A stretch of DNA of 64,000 bases from Callipepla californica brunnescens. Its lineage: Eukaryota > Chordata > Aves > Galliformes > Odontophoridae. The translations under genes and the position numbers were made by a program. Of the stretch, positions 1 to 12,176 are shown in pieces; position 1 is the first letter of the stretch; each line of letters begins with the position of its first letter. Under the pieces are notes generated by a model. It had not been told where the DNA came from. It made no database searches and was given only the letters and a program-made list of their open reading frames with translations. The DNA lies in NCBI GenBank assembly GCA_023055505.1, contig JALIRH010000004.1:11713368-11777367 (forward strand), read 5' to 3'.

Positions 1-3000
1 GAGCAGGAGAGGGAAATGAGTTTGAACTGCAGCAGTGCAAATGATGTCCAAGTAGGGGGTCTTGGGGTTGAGGTGCGCTCAATTCTTCCTCATGAATCTG
101 TTTTACTGCAAATAATTGGTTATGAAAGAAACAGTGTATGTTTTTAAGAAGGTACATATGCCTTTTTACTATAATGCTTACCAAGGGGTTGCAAAATTCT
201 AACTTTCTTTCCCCAAACCCAGGCATTTAAAGTAGATCAGTATCAACGGTAGGAAGTAGAATTTCTTTCCTTCTTGGTGTCCATTTGCATTTCCCTAATG
301 CTTCAGAACATCAGTTTTTAAACTACTGTGCTGAGCAGGATTAATCATTGTTCTAAAGGTTAAAAAGTACAGTCAGTGAAAACCTAGTTGGGATTGGTAT
401 TTGCTGCAGGATGGGCGTAAAAGGGTTGCTGTGGTTAGTACTAGTAGAGCTGCAATGGGAAAACAAGGGAAAGGAACAAATTTGGCTGAGATGCACGTCC
501 CCTAAGTTTCAGGTCTGATTGTTTAGAAGAGAGGCTTAAGAGTGGATTTCCTCAGACCAGAGCGAGTGTTTATATTAGGAACTGATGAACGCACCGAGCA
601 GCTCTGTTGTTCAGTAGCACTGACAATCAGACACTTTGGTCTGCTCTCCTTACAATGGAATGCAAATAATATCATTTGTGAAATGTGATGTTTGATGCAC
701 AATCAACAATTCATTAAGCCTCATTTGCTACATCAATGTGCCTTAAAAGTTCAACTTTTTTAAAGTTAAAGACATGTTTCCATTATAAATTAATAGTAAA
801 TCTTCAATTTATTATGATTATTAACTGTAGAAAATGGCAATGTTGTTATTGTCATCAGTGCATTTCCTAAATGCATTAGTTCAAACCTGTAAAACTTAAA
901 GAAGTCCAAAGTGTGGTTTAAATTCATTCGAATAGTGCAACATATATTTGAAGTGTTGAAATGTAAATGTCTACATTTTGGAGTTCTTTGACATACAAGT
1001 GGATGTGCAGAGTGGGAGCAAAGGTGCATCAGGCCAAGTATGCCCAATCTGGTAGTGCATGCTTAGGAAAGAGAAAAAGGACATGATAAATGGAACAGCA
1101 ATACTATTTCAGAATGCTCTCCTAAGCCAGAGAGACAAGAAATATTTGAGTTTCTTTCACAAATCTTTCCACACATTTTTTCCGTGCATGCAAAACCTTT
1201 TACTTCAGAAATGTCCTACAGTAAGGAATTCCCCAGCTTAAACACTATATGAAGAAATATCTGCTTTTATTCACCTTCAACTTGCCACCTGCAAGTTTCA
1301 CTTGCTGTTCCTACTTCTTGTATTGGTAGCTCCAGGGAGCCATCATTTCTTCTTCACCTCTTCTGTTCCAGTCATGATTTCAGAGATCTTAATGACCTGT
1401 TCCTCACAATTACCTGTTTTCCAGTCTTGAGGACTGCTAGACTGATTGTGTGGAAGCTGTTCCACACCCTTGATCATGATGGCTACTTTTCTTTTTCCAT
1501 TCTATATTTTATAAGATGGAGAAACTAGCATTGCAGTATTTGACCTGTCAACTGCAGCTGGGAAACTGCTTAGCAGAGAATGTTATTTCTTTCCTAACAC
1601 GCGCTGCCTGTTGTGGTGGTTTTTCCTGACTATATTGGTAGATTTCTAGTGCTTGCATTATGACTGATACGCTGTAACGTATTCATTATCATTTGGTGAG
1701 TTCTTCCTACTGTTTACCCAAAATAACCTTCTTCCCTTTTCCAGTTTCCTCTAGTAATAATCACACACCTGCACCTGGACAGGCTACTGGGCAGAAATGA
1801 CCAGTGCCATTGTGAACTTTGGTGTTTCCTGAACTCAAGTGTTTATGTAGAAGCTGAAACAAATGCCTAAACCTGTGGGACTAACCTGTCATGTCAAGCA
1901 TTTTATTGCTGTTTTAGCTTTCCCTTCCTACATTCCATTTCTTGCTATTTTATAATTCCAAGTTCTCCAGAGCAGAAATCTTTTCTCATTTCTTAGCCCT
2001 TCAGGCATGAAATAATCAAATACATTATAAAGTAAGAAGATAATTAAGATGTACTAATACATTCCTGAAACAAGATAATAAATATTGCTTTGTAACTAAA
2101 AACGATGAAATAAACATTATGTATGTACTGTATACGTTGCTTGCTGGCATAGGCAATTCTTGCTCTTTCTAGTCTTGTTGAGTGTGCTTTGAGCAGGAGA
2201 ACCTTCAGTCATTGTCACCTTGGCCTTTTGCTCAGGTCGATACCAGAAGCTGCTTTCGTGGTTAATGTGGATGCTTGCCAATGGGAACTGGCTTAGACCC
2301 CCAGAATTGCTTTACATAACTCATTGAATACCTGTGCCAACTACCAGGATCCTGACATCAGTTTAGGTATTAAAAGATCTATTGTCCATGCAAATCTCAT
2401 GGTGAAAAATTATTTCTTCATGACATAATACGTGGCAATTGCTATTGCAAGCTATACCAAATATACTTGCTTCCCTTTAAGAAACATGTTTTGCAAGCAG
2501 TGTTCCTATTCTGAGATAAAAACTTACAAATGTGCCTTGCAGAAATAATTCTGCTATGTAATTGGATTCTATTGCTAACTTTATTATAGATTTGCATCTC
2601 TTTGAGGGCAGGCTTAACCTAAATGAGGAACTGCACCAGATTCAAATCTGTGCATTCAGTTAGGAGGAATGTTTTCAGACCACAAGGAGGAGGGAGAGTG
2701 TTACCTTAGCACACAGCTACACACTTGCATTCTCCTGATCTCACTGCCTCTCCCCTTCCTATAAAACCAAATTGTTCTCTGAAGTGTAGCTATGTGATTT
2801 TGCTGCAGGCAGCAGGTTGAGTTACAAGTAAATTGCTGCTTTCTTCCCTACCTATCTTTTAGATGAGTTCATATATTTGAGTAGATTAAAATAAACAATG
2901 GAGACTATTAGTGAAAGACAGGAAGGATGGTGGAGGGAAATCGCACAGGAAAGCTTTGCTGCTTTTTTCCCTTCCCTTTCTATGGCACAAAGAGATGTAA

Positions 3001-3185
3001 AGAGCAAAGCACTAGGTATGTGGTGAGAATCTTGATATCAAGTGGACAGTGGCTAGCTTGTTAAAATATTTGCTGCAACTAAGAATATTCTTACCATGTA
3101 TGAGGGTATTTTTACTAGTCCTGGATAGATTTGCATGATCTGTATGCTTTCCAACTTTTTATTTTTTAGGCAGGAAACTTGTTTG
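1..3185. other. Non-coding AT-rich DNA, nothing recognised
   Basis: The open frames here are short (85 codons at most), with no recognisable domain and no convincing exon boundaries. No transposon family was recognised. Intron and intergenic DNA are equally possible. Confidence 0.7.
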
Positions 3186-3189
3186 AAAA

Positions 3190-3230
<41 letters not shown>

Positions 3231-3233
3231 TTT
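3186..3233. repeat. Compound microsatellite A13-(TA)14-T7
   Basis: A run of 13 A is followed by 14 TA units and then 7 T. The whole tract is self-complementary, so it could extrude as a cruciform or be hard to sequence. It is flanked by further A-rich sequence to about 3246. Confidence 0.95.
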
Positions 3234-3341
3234 AGGAAAAAAAAAGAGAAATTGCCAGCCTCTTTCAGACGCCATTAACATGTATTTTTCTTGAGTGGTC
3301 TTTGCTTCTTCTCTGCTTTAACATCGTGCAGAAATTGTTGA

Positions 3342-3395
3342 ATTTAACTATTTATTAATTTTTAATTTATTATTTAATTTATTATTTATTAATTT
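3342..3395. repeat. AT-only imperfect tandem repeat (TTTATTAATT-like)
   Basis: Overlapping repeats of TTTATTAATTT and AATTTATTATTT make up about 54 bp that are almost entirely A and T. It reads as low-complexity DNA. It lies about 110 bp after the A/TA/T microsatellite, so this part of the window is unusually easy to melt. Confidence 0.75.
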
Positions 3396-6300
3396 GAAAC
3401 CCCAATCTATTCCATTCCCCCATCTGTAGCTTTGATGGTCTAAGGTAAGAATTTAAAACAGGGAACAGTTTGGTAATGGGCTTGTCATTCATTAAAATAG
3501 AATCTGAGACTCTAAGATGCTAAGAAAGCAATGCATTTCACATACCATACCTTCTAAAAAAAAAAAGAAAAATTAAAATATCAACTATTTTATGAGCAGC
3601 TTTCTACTTATGATGGAAGACTCTTCCAAACAATAATAAATTTTCACAAAGGTTCTGTTGGAAGAAGTTTGTGTGAGTATTGAAGATGGCACTCTTGTGC
3701 TGTAGCATAAGATTTTCTTTCATGCAGCAGTTCTTTCACTAACATGGAGTGTTTGAGAAGATAAAGAAGGGAGTTAAATTATAAGTAGATAATAATATGA
3801 TGCAAACAGAGGCTGATGGCAGTTTTTTGAATTCAGAGTTAAAAAAACAGTGATGATGTTGCAGAACATCTTACTGAAAGTCTTGTGCTAATCTACTTGG
3901 AGGATTGTGTTGCAGCGGGCTAACTGGTAGCTCTGCTTTAACTGCAGAATCATGTTAGAAAATATTTGTCAGGATGAAAAATGTATGGCATCAAGCTGCA
4001 CGGACTATGATCACGTAGAGATGCAAAGAGGGAAGCAGCTTTCACTGACAGATATCAGTTCTTAGCTTGGAAAGATTATCACTTTTTGCTTAAGGAGTTT
4101 TCTGAACTTTGAAACATTCTGGGAAGGAGAAAAGCAGATTAATTGAATACCGTGGTCTAAGCCCAATCAAATCTAGCATCTATTCAACAAAATCCTACAG
4201 ATACAAAAGTGCTTACCGTCAACTGTCAGTTTAGTAAGCTGTGCAGGTAATGAAATTTCCCAAAACAAGCTTAGATAGCAATTACAAACAGATGTCATCT
4301 CTTGTTCTTATTTCTGTCTCAGTAGGACACCAGTTTGACTAAAGCCAATGTGACCGAACATTTCCTTGTTGTCTGGCTAGTAGCTGTTCTTACAGGGGTG
4401 CAGAGTTGGGTTCATTAATACAGACTTGCATATGTGCTCTCCTGTGCCGAAGGTTGTAGTCCTGTTTGTTTATTTTTTCAGAGCAATATGGGAACTTTGA
4501 CAAGGTGTCTGCTTACTAATGTCTGTTGGAGAGAGCAGGGGTGATTAGCAAATTCTACTGCAACTTCAAAAGCCTGATGCAGGCCAGTGGCAAACTGGCA
4601 AATGTCCTTTTTCCTCGGTATCCAGGAGGAAGCACTTTGTCATAAGTGGCAGGCTATGCTAAATGGTCAGTCCAGTTAGCTTTTGTCCAGCAAAACCCAT
4701 ACATATGGAAACAGCCCCTTGTTTGCCTTTAGGGACCTTTTTAAATGAAACCTGCAGGTAATAGTTTCCAGTCATAAAGGAGCCTTACATTCAAATTCAT
4801 TTTTCTACTCTGTGTTACAGTAGCTGAAGTTTATTCATGCTGTTCTTTAGGCACCCAGAGGAATTAAACCTGCATAGCCAATATTTTACTGCAGTTATCT
4901 GTTATTTATGCTTTTCATTCTGATGAAGTTTTCCACGAACATATAGGGGAGAAAAAAATCCTGAGGCAATTTTTTTCTACTGTGCAGTCTTCTTTCCTTG
5001 CTTAATTAAAAAAAACAACAGCAACACAAAACAACCACAAGAGAAACCCCACCAACCTCCAATACTTTGATGTTAGATTGTGAAAAGTGTGGCTGATTTT
5101 GGTACTTATTTCAAAGAAACACTCCCAGTATAAAAGATTGAAGGAGCTTCATCTTCACCAGTTATATAAAAGGAAAAGAGGTCGTGATGTGTAAATGGAG
5201 AAAACAATCAAAAAAAAACCCACCAGAATGCTTTTATATCCAACGGGGAAACAGGGATAATTGGCTTATTATGAATAGATTTACATGCATCTATGGCAAT
5301 AAAGGCAGAGACTGGGTGATGTATGCTATAGAAGTAGCGCTCTTCAAATAACCCTAAGTTCACAACTGCTTTGTGAATAATCATTAGTTTAAGTTTCCTA
5401 ATGCTCTGTTTAAAAATGATGACTCTGGTTATTTTACTGCCGTTTGCAGGTAGATTCTCTCTTTTACAGTAACTCTTCCTCCAAGAGTTTGTGATCTAGA
5501 AGAGCAAAAGTCAGTGACAGCTCATATGGGCACATCAGAAATGATTTGCTTAGGTGTTTTGGACAGCAAAAATTTGTCTTGCAGAGTAATAAAGCAGAAG
5601 TAATGCAACAGTTACATTCCTTGATGATAAATAAATTTCATACAACTTGTTTGATTGCCTTTTCCACTCAGATTAGTGAGTTTCTAGTAAAGGTTTAAGA
5701 CACAGTGTGCCAGGATTTGACTTCACTGTTGACAATTGTTAGCTCTAGCAGTCAGTATAGTCAGTTTTACTTGACAGCTAAGGATGCAATAAAATCTTAA
5801 GGCCAAGTGTCATGTAAGTTCTTGAAGGGGCCTTTTGGATTGAGTGTACATAAGAGTAGGTCTCTGCATACCCTTAGTTTTCTAGGAAGCATGGCCACAA
5901 CCACCTTCAGTTACACCAAAGGTTAGAGAGGATGCATGAGGTATGATCTGTGTCAGAGTTTGAGATTTTGATCCTGTTTAATGCCTGAAAGTTGGTATTT
6001 ATTTGGCATCCACTAATTCTTTCTAAAAAACTCCATTAATCCTTCTGTCTGAAATTACTATGTGATGGTAAAAAGGTAAAGGATACTGAAATTCAAGAAG
6101 ATGATGGTTAGTAAATAGCATCTCTGTGCAAGTTTCTGAGTTCTAGATCTGTGAACCTGTACAAAAATATGTTCTGTGTTGTACATTGAAGCAGAGAAAC
6201 TGTTGGCTGGATTTTCAGGCTGAATGTCCAATGCTTCTCTGCATTTCAGGCTTGGGAAGCCTGGGGAAGATAATTGCATAGATGTGCCACGAAGCATCTC

Positions 6301-8869
6301 TGACGTCTGCAGTTGCAGTTAGACGGAAGTATTTCACAGTCATAGTGGGCTTTAAGTAATAAAGTGTCCTTATTGACTAAGAAGAAAAAAGTAGAAAAAG
6401 CCTTGCACTGTTAATAGCATTTCCATTCACTGTTGGTTTATAATATGAACAATGAACAGCATTTAGCAGTCTGGACACTAGGGGTATGGTGAAAAGTTTG
6501 AACCTGTGGTATAATTGTATTCCTTGGATAAAGTTGCCACCTTCAGTAGATCTGGAAGAGGCATGAATCCTTTTCTGGGTTCTCAGTCAGGGTTTAAGTG
6601 AACCTGAGATGGATCATAGATCAGTGTAGATATAATAATGAGTTTTAAATATAGTAGTACATTATATGCAAGTATGGACAAGACTTTACAATTTGAGGTG
6701 CTAACATCTATGAGGATATGGTTTACAAATCTGAAAGTCATGGGGACGTATGATACAAAAATAGCTGCCTGAACAATAGGAGAATGTGTATCCTGTGGGC
6801 CTTTCTACCAAATCCTTAACAGTAAAAATAACCTTAAGTAATTTTATTTTGCCATTAAAAGGGGTAGAACCCAGTGATTCTATTTGCTAAACTATTTTGT
6901 TAGTCAACTGTACAAAAATTATGTGAAGAGCAAACATACAAGTCAATTACTAAAGGAAAAGGTTACACCCTTCTAAGGCATTTTTTCAACCAGGAACTCT
7001 CTCCATAGTAAATGTAAACACTGAAAAATGATAATGGTTGTCCCCTTCCCTTTAAACTCCCACAGAGAGGAAAGCATGGGTGTTTTTCAAGGGCTTCTTT
7101 CTTTCCTGCCTCATTAGGTTCCTTTGACTGGTGAAATTTAGCCTTGCATGAGAGAATGTAGAAACATGGCAAGTTTTCTGCTATTACTTTGCATCAAGGT
7201 GGAATCACCTCAAACACCTTACCTCCTCAGCATGGTATAGGGGATACGAAAGTTGTTGGCCTGTTTGGCACATGGCCACTGCTATGTAGAAATCTGCAAT
7301 CTCAACGAAGTGCTGTGAAACTGCTTCTGAGTTCCAATCTTTGGAATGGATTGAGGGAGTACTTGCCATGAGGTTACTGCAAAACTCTGAGAAATATTTT
7401 TGGTAGCTGAGTCTCTGGCACCAGCAGAGAATTCAGCTTTTATTTTGTTCAAAATGCCAGCTCATGTTACAGTAGAACGGGTTGAAAATATCTCTGTCCC
7501 CCCTTTCATTTTACAAACCTTAAACAATTTAGCCTGCCCATGCATTGTGGTCTGAGTCATTGTGAGTTTTGGATTGTCTGGATTTTTTTTTTTTTTTAAG
7601 TATGCTATTTATGTGATTTAGGACTTTCATGGCATGCATGTTGATTGTTTAAAAAAAAAAATATAAAAATCCATCAGATATTACCCAGTAGGTTGGAATG
7701 GCTCCTTCAGGGCTGTTATGGTCCATCAGGTAAATACATACTTTGGAATGCATACTAATGTCAAAAAACATGAGTTATTTACCCAAGAGATGCTGTTCCA
7801 GTATACTACGCAAATATGTATCTAAATTTTTTTTTAATGGCTGATTTTTCATTTTTCCTTGCTGAGAAGGCTAGATCAATTTTGAGAAAGCTGCCACAAC
7901 CATTTATTGGAAAAATACACACTCTTTCAGAACTAACACATGTGCCAAGCTGCTAAACTCTTTGCTGTTACCAGTATGCATTTATACAGCACTGTAATGT
8001 TGCATGTAACAATCTCTGGAACCGGGTTCCTAACAAGCCTAAATATATTACTGAGGTCTTACATACTGCTGGTTTTATTTGCTGATGAATGAGCAGATGG
8101 ATTGCTGTCACTCAATCCTAAGCCCTTTGAGTCATCAGACTAGCACCGTGTCCCCATGTTTATTCCTCAGTGCTGCTGAAGTCCTCTTGGGAGATCAGAT
8201 ACAATATAAATAAATAGAGTGCGTAGTATAAACAGTGTGTTTTCTGCATGTTTAACCACTTTATCCCTGCATCTTAGATGACTGTTTACACTTAGATTTG
8301 CTTTCCAGCTGAGTAGTCCATGATACTGAGAGATTCTTCCTTGTCCAAGTTTCACCAGCAAGCCCTGGTGTGGAGATGGAACGTGCTGTTTTCTCACAGT
8401 AAAACGTTCTGGGCTTTCTGTACATACAGTCTCATCTCCTGCTAATTTAAAACTAAGCGTGTAAATAATCAGACAACATACAACTATCAGAGCACAGTAC
8501 TGAGCAGAGCTTCAAAAAGCATTTATTTGAAAGCATCTGAAGTTCAACAGGTACAGGGACTGATGCACTTGCACTTGAGTGTACCCTCTGAATTTGGATG
8601 ACTTCTATTTGAACATATTTGGTCCATGTTTTGAGGACACTTATTGAGGTGCCTTCATGTGTGGGCCCCATAACCTTTTCTCCTTGGTTTTAGTGCCAAC
8701 TTTCTGCTCTGGTTTCTCCATAAAATAAGTCCAGCTATGACAGTAGAGGGAGGGAAAGAGGGTCCGTGGCAAGTGTCTCAAAGCAGCTTTTTCCAAAGGA
8801 GTGCCAACAGCGTGACCATGTTAAATTATATAGCACTAAATCCAGAAGATATTAAAATGGTGTGAAAAT
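3396..8869. other. Non-coding DNA, nothing recognised
   Basis: About 5.5 kb with open frames of 79 codons or fewer and no recognised repeat apart from short homopolymers (for example 15 T at 7583-7597). No exon, promoter or RNA gene could be supported. Confidence 0.65.
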
Positions 8870-9240
8870 TCCTCTGTTGTGCAGTTATCTTTATAACGTG
8901 GTATTATCTCTAGATGGCGGCACTTTGACTTTCATTCATGTGCCAAACGTGTACTCCAGTAATGATAACGCTGCGCTCGTAAAACCCAATTGCTATGTGC
9001 ATGTGCAGATCGAGTAAAGCTCAGCAGATAGGATTGTGATTATAGCCCCAACCACAGAAGGCAAAAGCTGATATTTGGAGTAAAAAATGAGGGTAATGGC
9101 ACTACTATGCAACATGTTCAAAGTGTCATTACAAGCTGGTAATTTATGTTTTGCATGCTAACTGAACGGCCTTGTCTTTTGTGCGTTAGTTTGAACGACG
9201 CTGCATTTGTTTTTTTCATATGGGAGGAAGCAGCAAAATA
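8870..9240. promoter_or_regulatory. Candidate conserved non-coding element, CpG-bearing
   Basis: This stretch keeps roughly ten CpG dinucleotides in about 300 bp (for example near 8898, 8918, 8948, 8970-8978, 9010, 9167, 9183 and 9196-9200), while kilobases on either side have very few. It contains ATGGCGGC at 8914-8921, which fits the YY1 core. CpG retention in otherwise CpG-poor DNA is common in constrained vertebrate elements. There is no open frame of note. That it is an enhancer is inference; neutral variation in CpG density would look the same. Confidence 0.3.
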
Positions 9241-10011
9241 ATAGAGTGAAATTAACCAATCAAAATCATGGTAAATAAAAGTCTCCCTCTCTTTCTTTCT
9301 TTTTAAGACTCAAGAGGCAGCTGGCACTCTCAGGCTTTGTTATACTGAGGAAAGAGAACAGCAAACTGCATGCAGTATAGAGTCGCTCTCATTGAAACTA
9401 ATGGCATGAATGATCTCACACTATTGTAGTAAGACGGAGATTTACTGTTCTTAGTAGAGAACCCATATTATGGAGAAAAGCATCGATTTACTTCCACATT
9501 TTATTCACATGAACGACAAACAAGTTATTCAGTACTGTGCAGTCACATTCAATCCCTTAGTATCTAAGTCACAATGCCTTCCAAGTCCCTCACACTTTAC
9601 AGCTGTGCAGAGCACCTAGCCAATAATTACTCGTCTCCACTTTACTGCCAACAGAAAAGGTTTACTAGCACCTCTTACTTGACCAGTTTGCAGTTGTGCT
9701 TGATGGACAACTTCAGTCACTAATGCGCTATATTCTTCCCCAACTGGTTTTTTATGCTGGGTGTTAATCAGGTGGGGAGAGTTGTGACTACATTCCCAGT
9801 TACATTTTTTTGATCAGGTTATGAAACTTCTGTGGCTTAGATATTCTGCTTCCAAAATCCCATTGCCCAAATAGAGGAAAGGCAAAGAAAAGGTATTCAG
9901 TTTAGTGTGGGTGCTTTGTTCCAGATCTCTGTAATGGCTAATGTCACCTGATAGAGGTAAAAAGAAACGAAATATCTAAAATTTGCTACTGTTTAAAAAA
10001 CAACAGGAAAA
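9241..10011. other. Non-coding DNA, nothing recognised
   Basis: No frame of 60 codons or more, no recognised repeat and no motif cluster. Confidence 0.6.
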
Positions 10012-10029
10012 AACAACAACAACAACAAC
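10012..10029. repeat. (AAC)6 microsatellite
   Basis: Six perfect AAC units inside a longer A/C-only stretch (about 9995-10039). Confidence 0.9.
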
Positions 10030-10634
10030 AAAAAAACACATAGATAAGCCAAATGCAGAATGTTTGTGGTATAATTTCCTGGTTTTCTGCTTTGCAGCAG
10101 GCATCTGTGCAAGTCTGCATCTATAAGAGAATGCTGTTAGTACATGAACTTTGGGTAATTCACCATTCTCCTCTTCCTCATTTCCAGTATAGCCTGAAGT
10201 ATGGCAAACTGACCATCTGAATAGGCAATCTGTGTATCGCTACCATTCCTGACTATCCTAGTTGTCTTTCAGGAAATATGTTGTTGATCTATAGAGTACC
10301 TTTAAGCGTCTCAGTCACTTCTGAGCCCTCCTTCTTAGTGCTGCTAACTTGTATTTCACTTGATAACATTGTAGCTACAATTACTTAAGAGCGTAGTGGT
10401 ACTTTCTTTTTTAATAAACAGTTGCATGTTGCTTAGCAGCATTATTTTCTATAATTTCCAAATATACTTGGGCAAAAATCAATTGCAGGAAACTATCATT
10501 TTCTATAATTAAGCCATATGAAGTCTACAGCAGGTGGTTATATAATTTTATGTTTACTCTTCACTCTTTGCTTTCAAGTCAGTAACACTTCTTTGGGAGT
10601 ACAGGCAGAAAAAATTTCAAAACGTTATAACATT

Positions 10635-10733
10635 AAATGATTTGTCCCAAAGGAACTGATGGCCAAGTCAGGAATGGAATTTGTCTTCTAAACTCCCGCT
10701 CTCATTCGTAAAGGCTATTCCCTTGAGCTTCTA
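10635..10733 (-). repeat. MIR-like SINE fragment, reverse orientation
   Basis: The order of short blocks matches the reverse complement of the tRNA-related half of MIR: a 'TGATTTGTCCCAAAGG' stretch, a 'CAAGTCAGGAATGGAATTTG' stretch, then a 'CTAAACTCCCGCTCTC' stretch. Family assignment is from memory of the consensus and the copy is strongly diverged. It could be another core-SINE. Confidence 0.45.
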
Positions 10734-12117
10734 CATCCCCTTGTTACATTATCTTAATACAGTATGGAATAGATGGAGAGACATTAGCAAACTCAGTGCA
10801 CCAAGTGCACTGCATTTCTGAGTTTGTCATCTTAGTGCAAATTTTGATGGGATTTTTCACCCCTGTTCTCAAAATAGCATTGAAAAAAAAGGTAGGATTT
10901 GAAGAAGGAGAAATGTATGGTTTTCAGAGCTGGCTCTCTTTTGGGAGCTGAGTGCGGTGATCTCTGTTGTTAGATTTTTCACTTGTAGAAAACCATGAGC
11001 TTGTGTTATTTGAATTGCATGGAGCACTATTTCATGATTTGGAAACCCCTGAGATGCCTTTAGAACTGCAAATGGATATAGAGGAAAAGAATTTCCTGTC
11101 CCTGAAAACAAAGGTTGATTGCTCAACTCTCTTATCAAATTGATCAAATTGTTTAATAAAGGAAAGTAAGCCAAAAAGAATTCCTAAGAAGTCAGCTCTA
11201 GACACAAGGTGCCTCGTGCTTGCCCTTTCTGAGGGAAAAGAGACTTTGTCCTTCTTGCTTAACAGGAAAGAAACAGAACTGGAACTGAAAAGGTTAAAGA
11301 ACCTAATTTTCACATGAAAACTTTCAAATCTTTTCTCTGTGATTAAGGAAATATTTGGGAGCACAGACTGCTGCAAAAGGAGCTGACTGGTGCATAGTAC
11401 AGCCTCACTTTTCAGACATGTTTTTTGTGGTTGAACTTGTACTTGAACATAGGTCTATGCTTATGCCTGGGATTACGCCCAGTTTGAAGGTTTAGCTATA
11501 AAACACAGAGCTTGTTTTTCTTTTTCTATGGTAGAGCATGCTCTAGAAAACTGCTTTTTAAAGCAAAGTTGAACTATGCACAGGCTTTTGAGACAATAGA
11601 TGGAACATATGTGGCAAATATTTGCCTTCAATTCCACAACAGGCTTATGAATTCTCATTCCCAGGCATTTATCTTTCTTTCATCTCAGTTATTCTGTATT
11701 ATTAGAAACTACTGATACTAATCCAAGTGTGATGTGTGAGTTGCAATCAGTTAACAGTTTGTTCCTAATTGTGCAATTACTTCTCCTGCTTGTCAGAGAT
11801 CTTCTGTTATTCTTTTTTTCTCATCTCCATACCTTAGAATTAAAGAAAAATAGGCTTGTCAGAATCCCCAAAATATCTTCCGTTCTATCCCTTCAACCCC
11901 ATGGCAGGATTGGTTGTAACTGTCGTTTCTGACGGACGTTTTTCTCCTGTGCTTTTAAAGTCTTCCAGTGATGGATTTTCCACTACTTTTCAGAGTGTTA
12001 TATTAAGTCTTTAAACTAAAATGGAAACTCCTTTGGTGTCTAGTTTTATTTTATCCCAACACCACAGAGGACAGAATGGAAACGTGCTGCGGTACAAGAC
12101 TTAAACAGGACATAAAT
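10734..12117. other. Non-coding DNA with overlapping short frames
   Basis: Two overlapping minus-strand frames (101 and 114 codons, 10869-11376) are the longest here. Their translations are low-complexity and carry no recognisable domain, so I take them as chance openings. Nothing else was recognised. Confidence 0.6.
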
Positions 12118-12176
12118 TGCCTATAACCTTTGGGCAATTCATCTCTATAGGGGGCTCTCTGTGAAAATGAAATTAA
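12118..12176 (+). repeat. Possible MIR-like SINE fragment, forward
   Basis: 'CCTTTGGGCAATTCATCTCT' followed by 'CTGTGAAAATGAAATTAA' keeps the order and spacing of the MIR central block (CTTGGGCAAGTCACTT ... CTGTAAAATG). It is short and diverged. Confidence 0.4.

Noticed and set aside
10869..11376. Two overlapping minus frames (101 and 114 codons)
   Set aside because: Serine/phenylalanine-rich low-complexity translations, no family signature.
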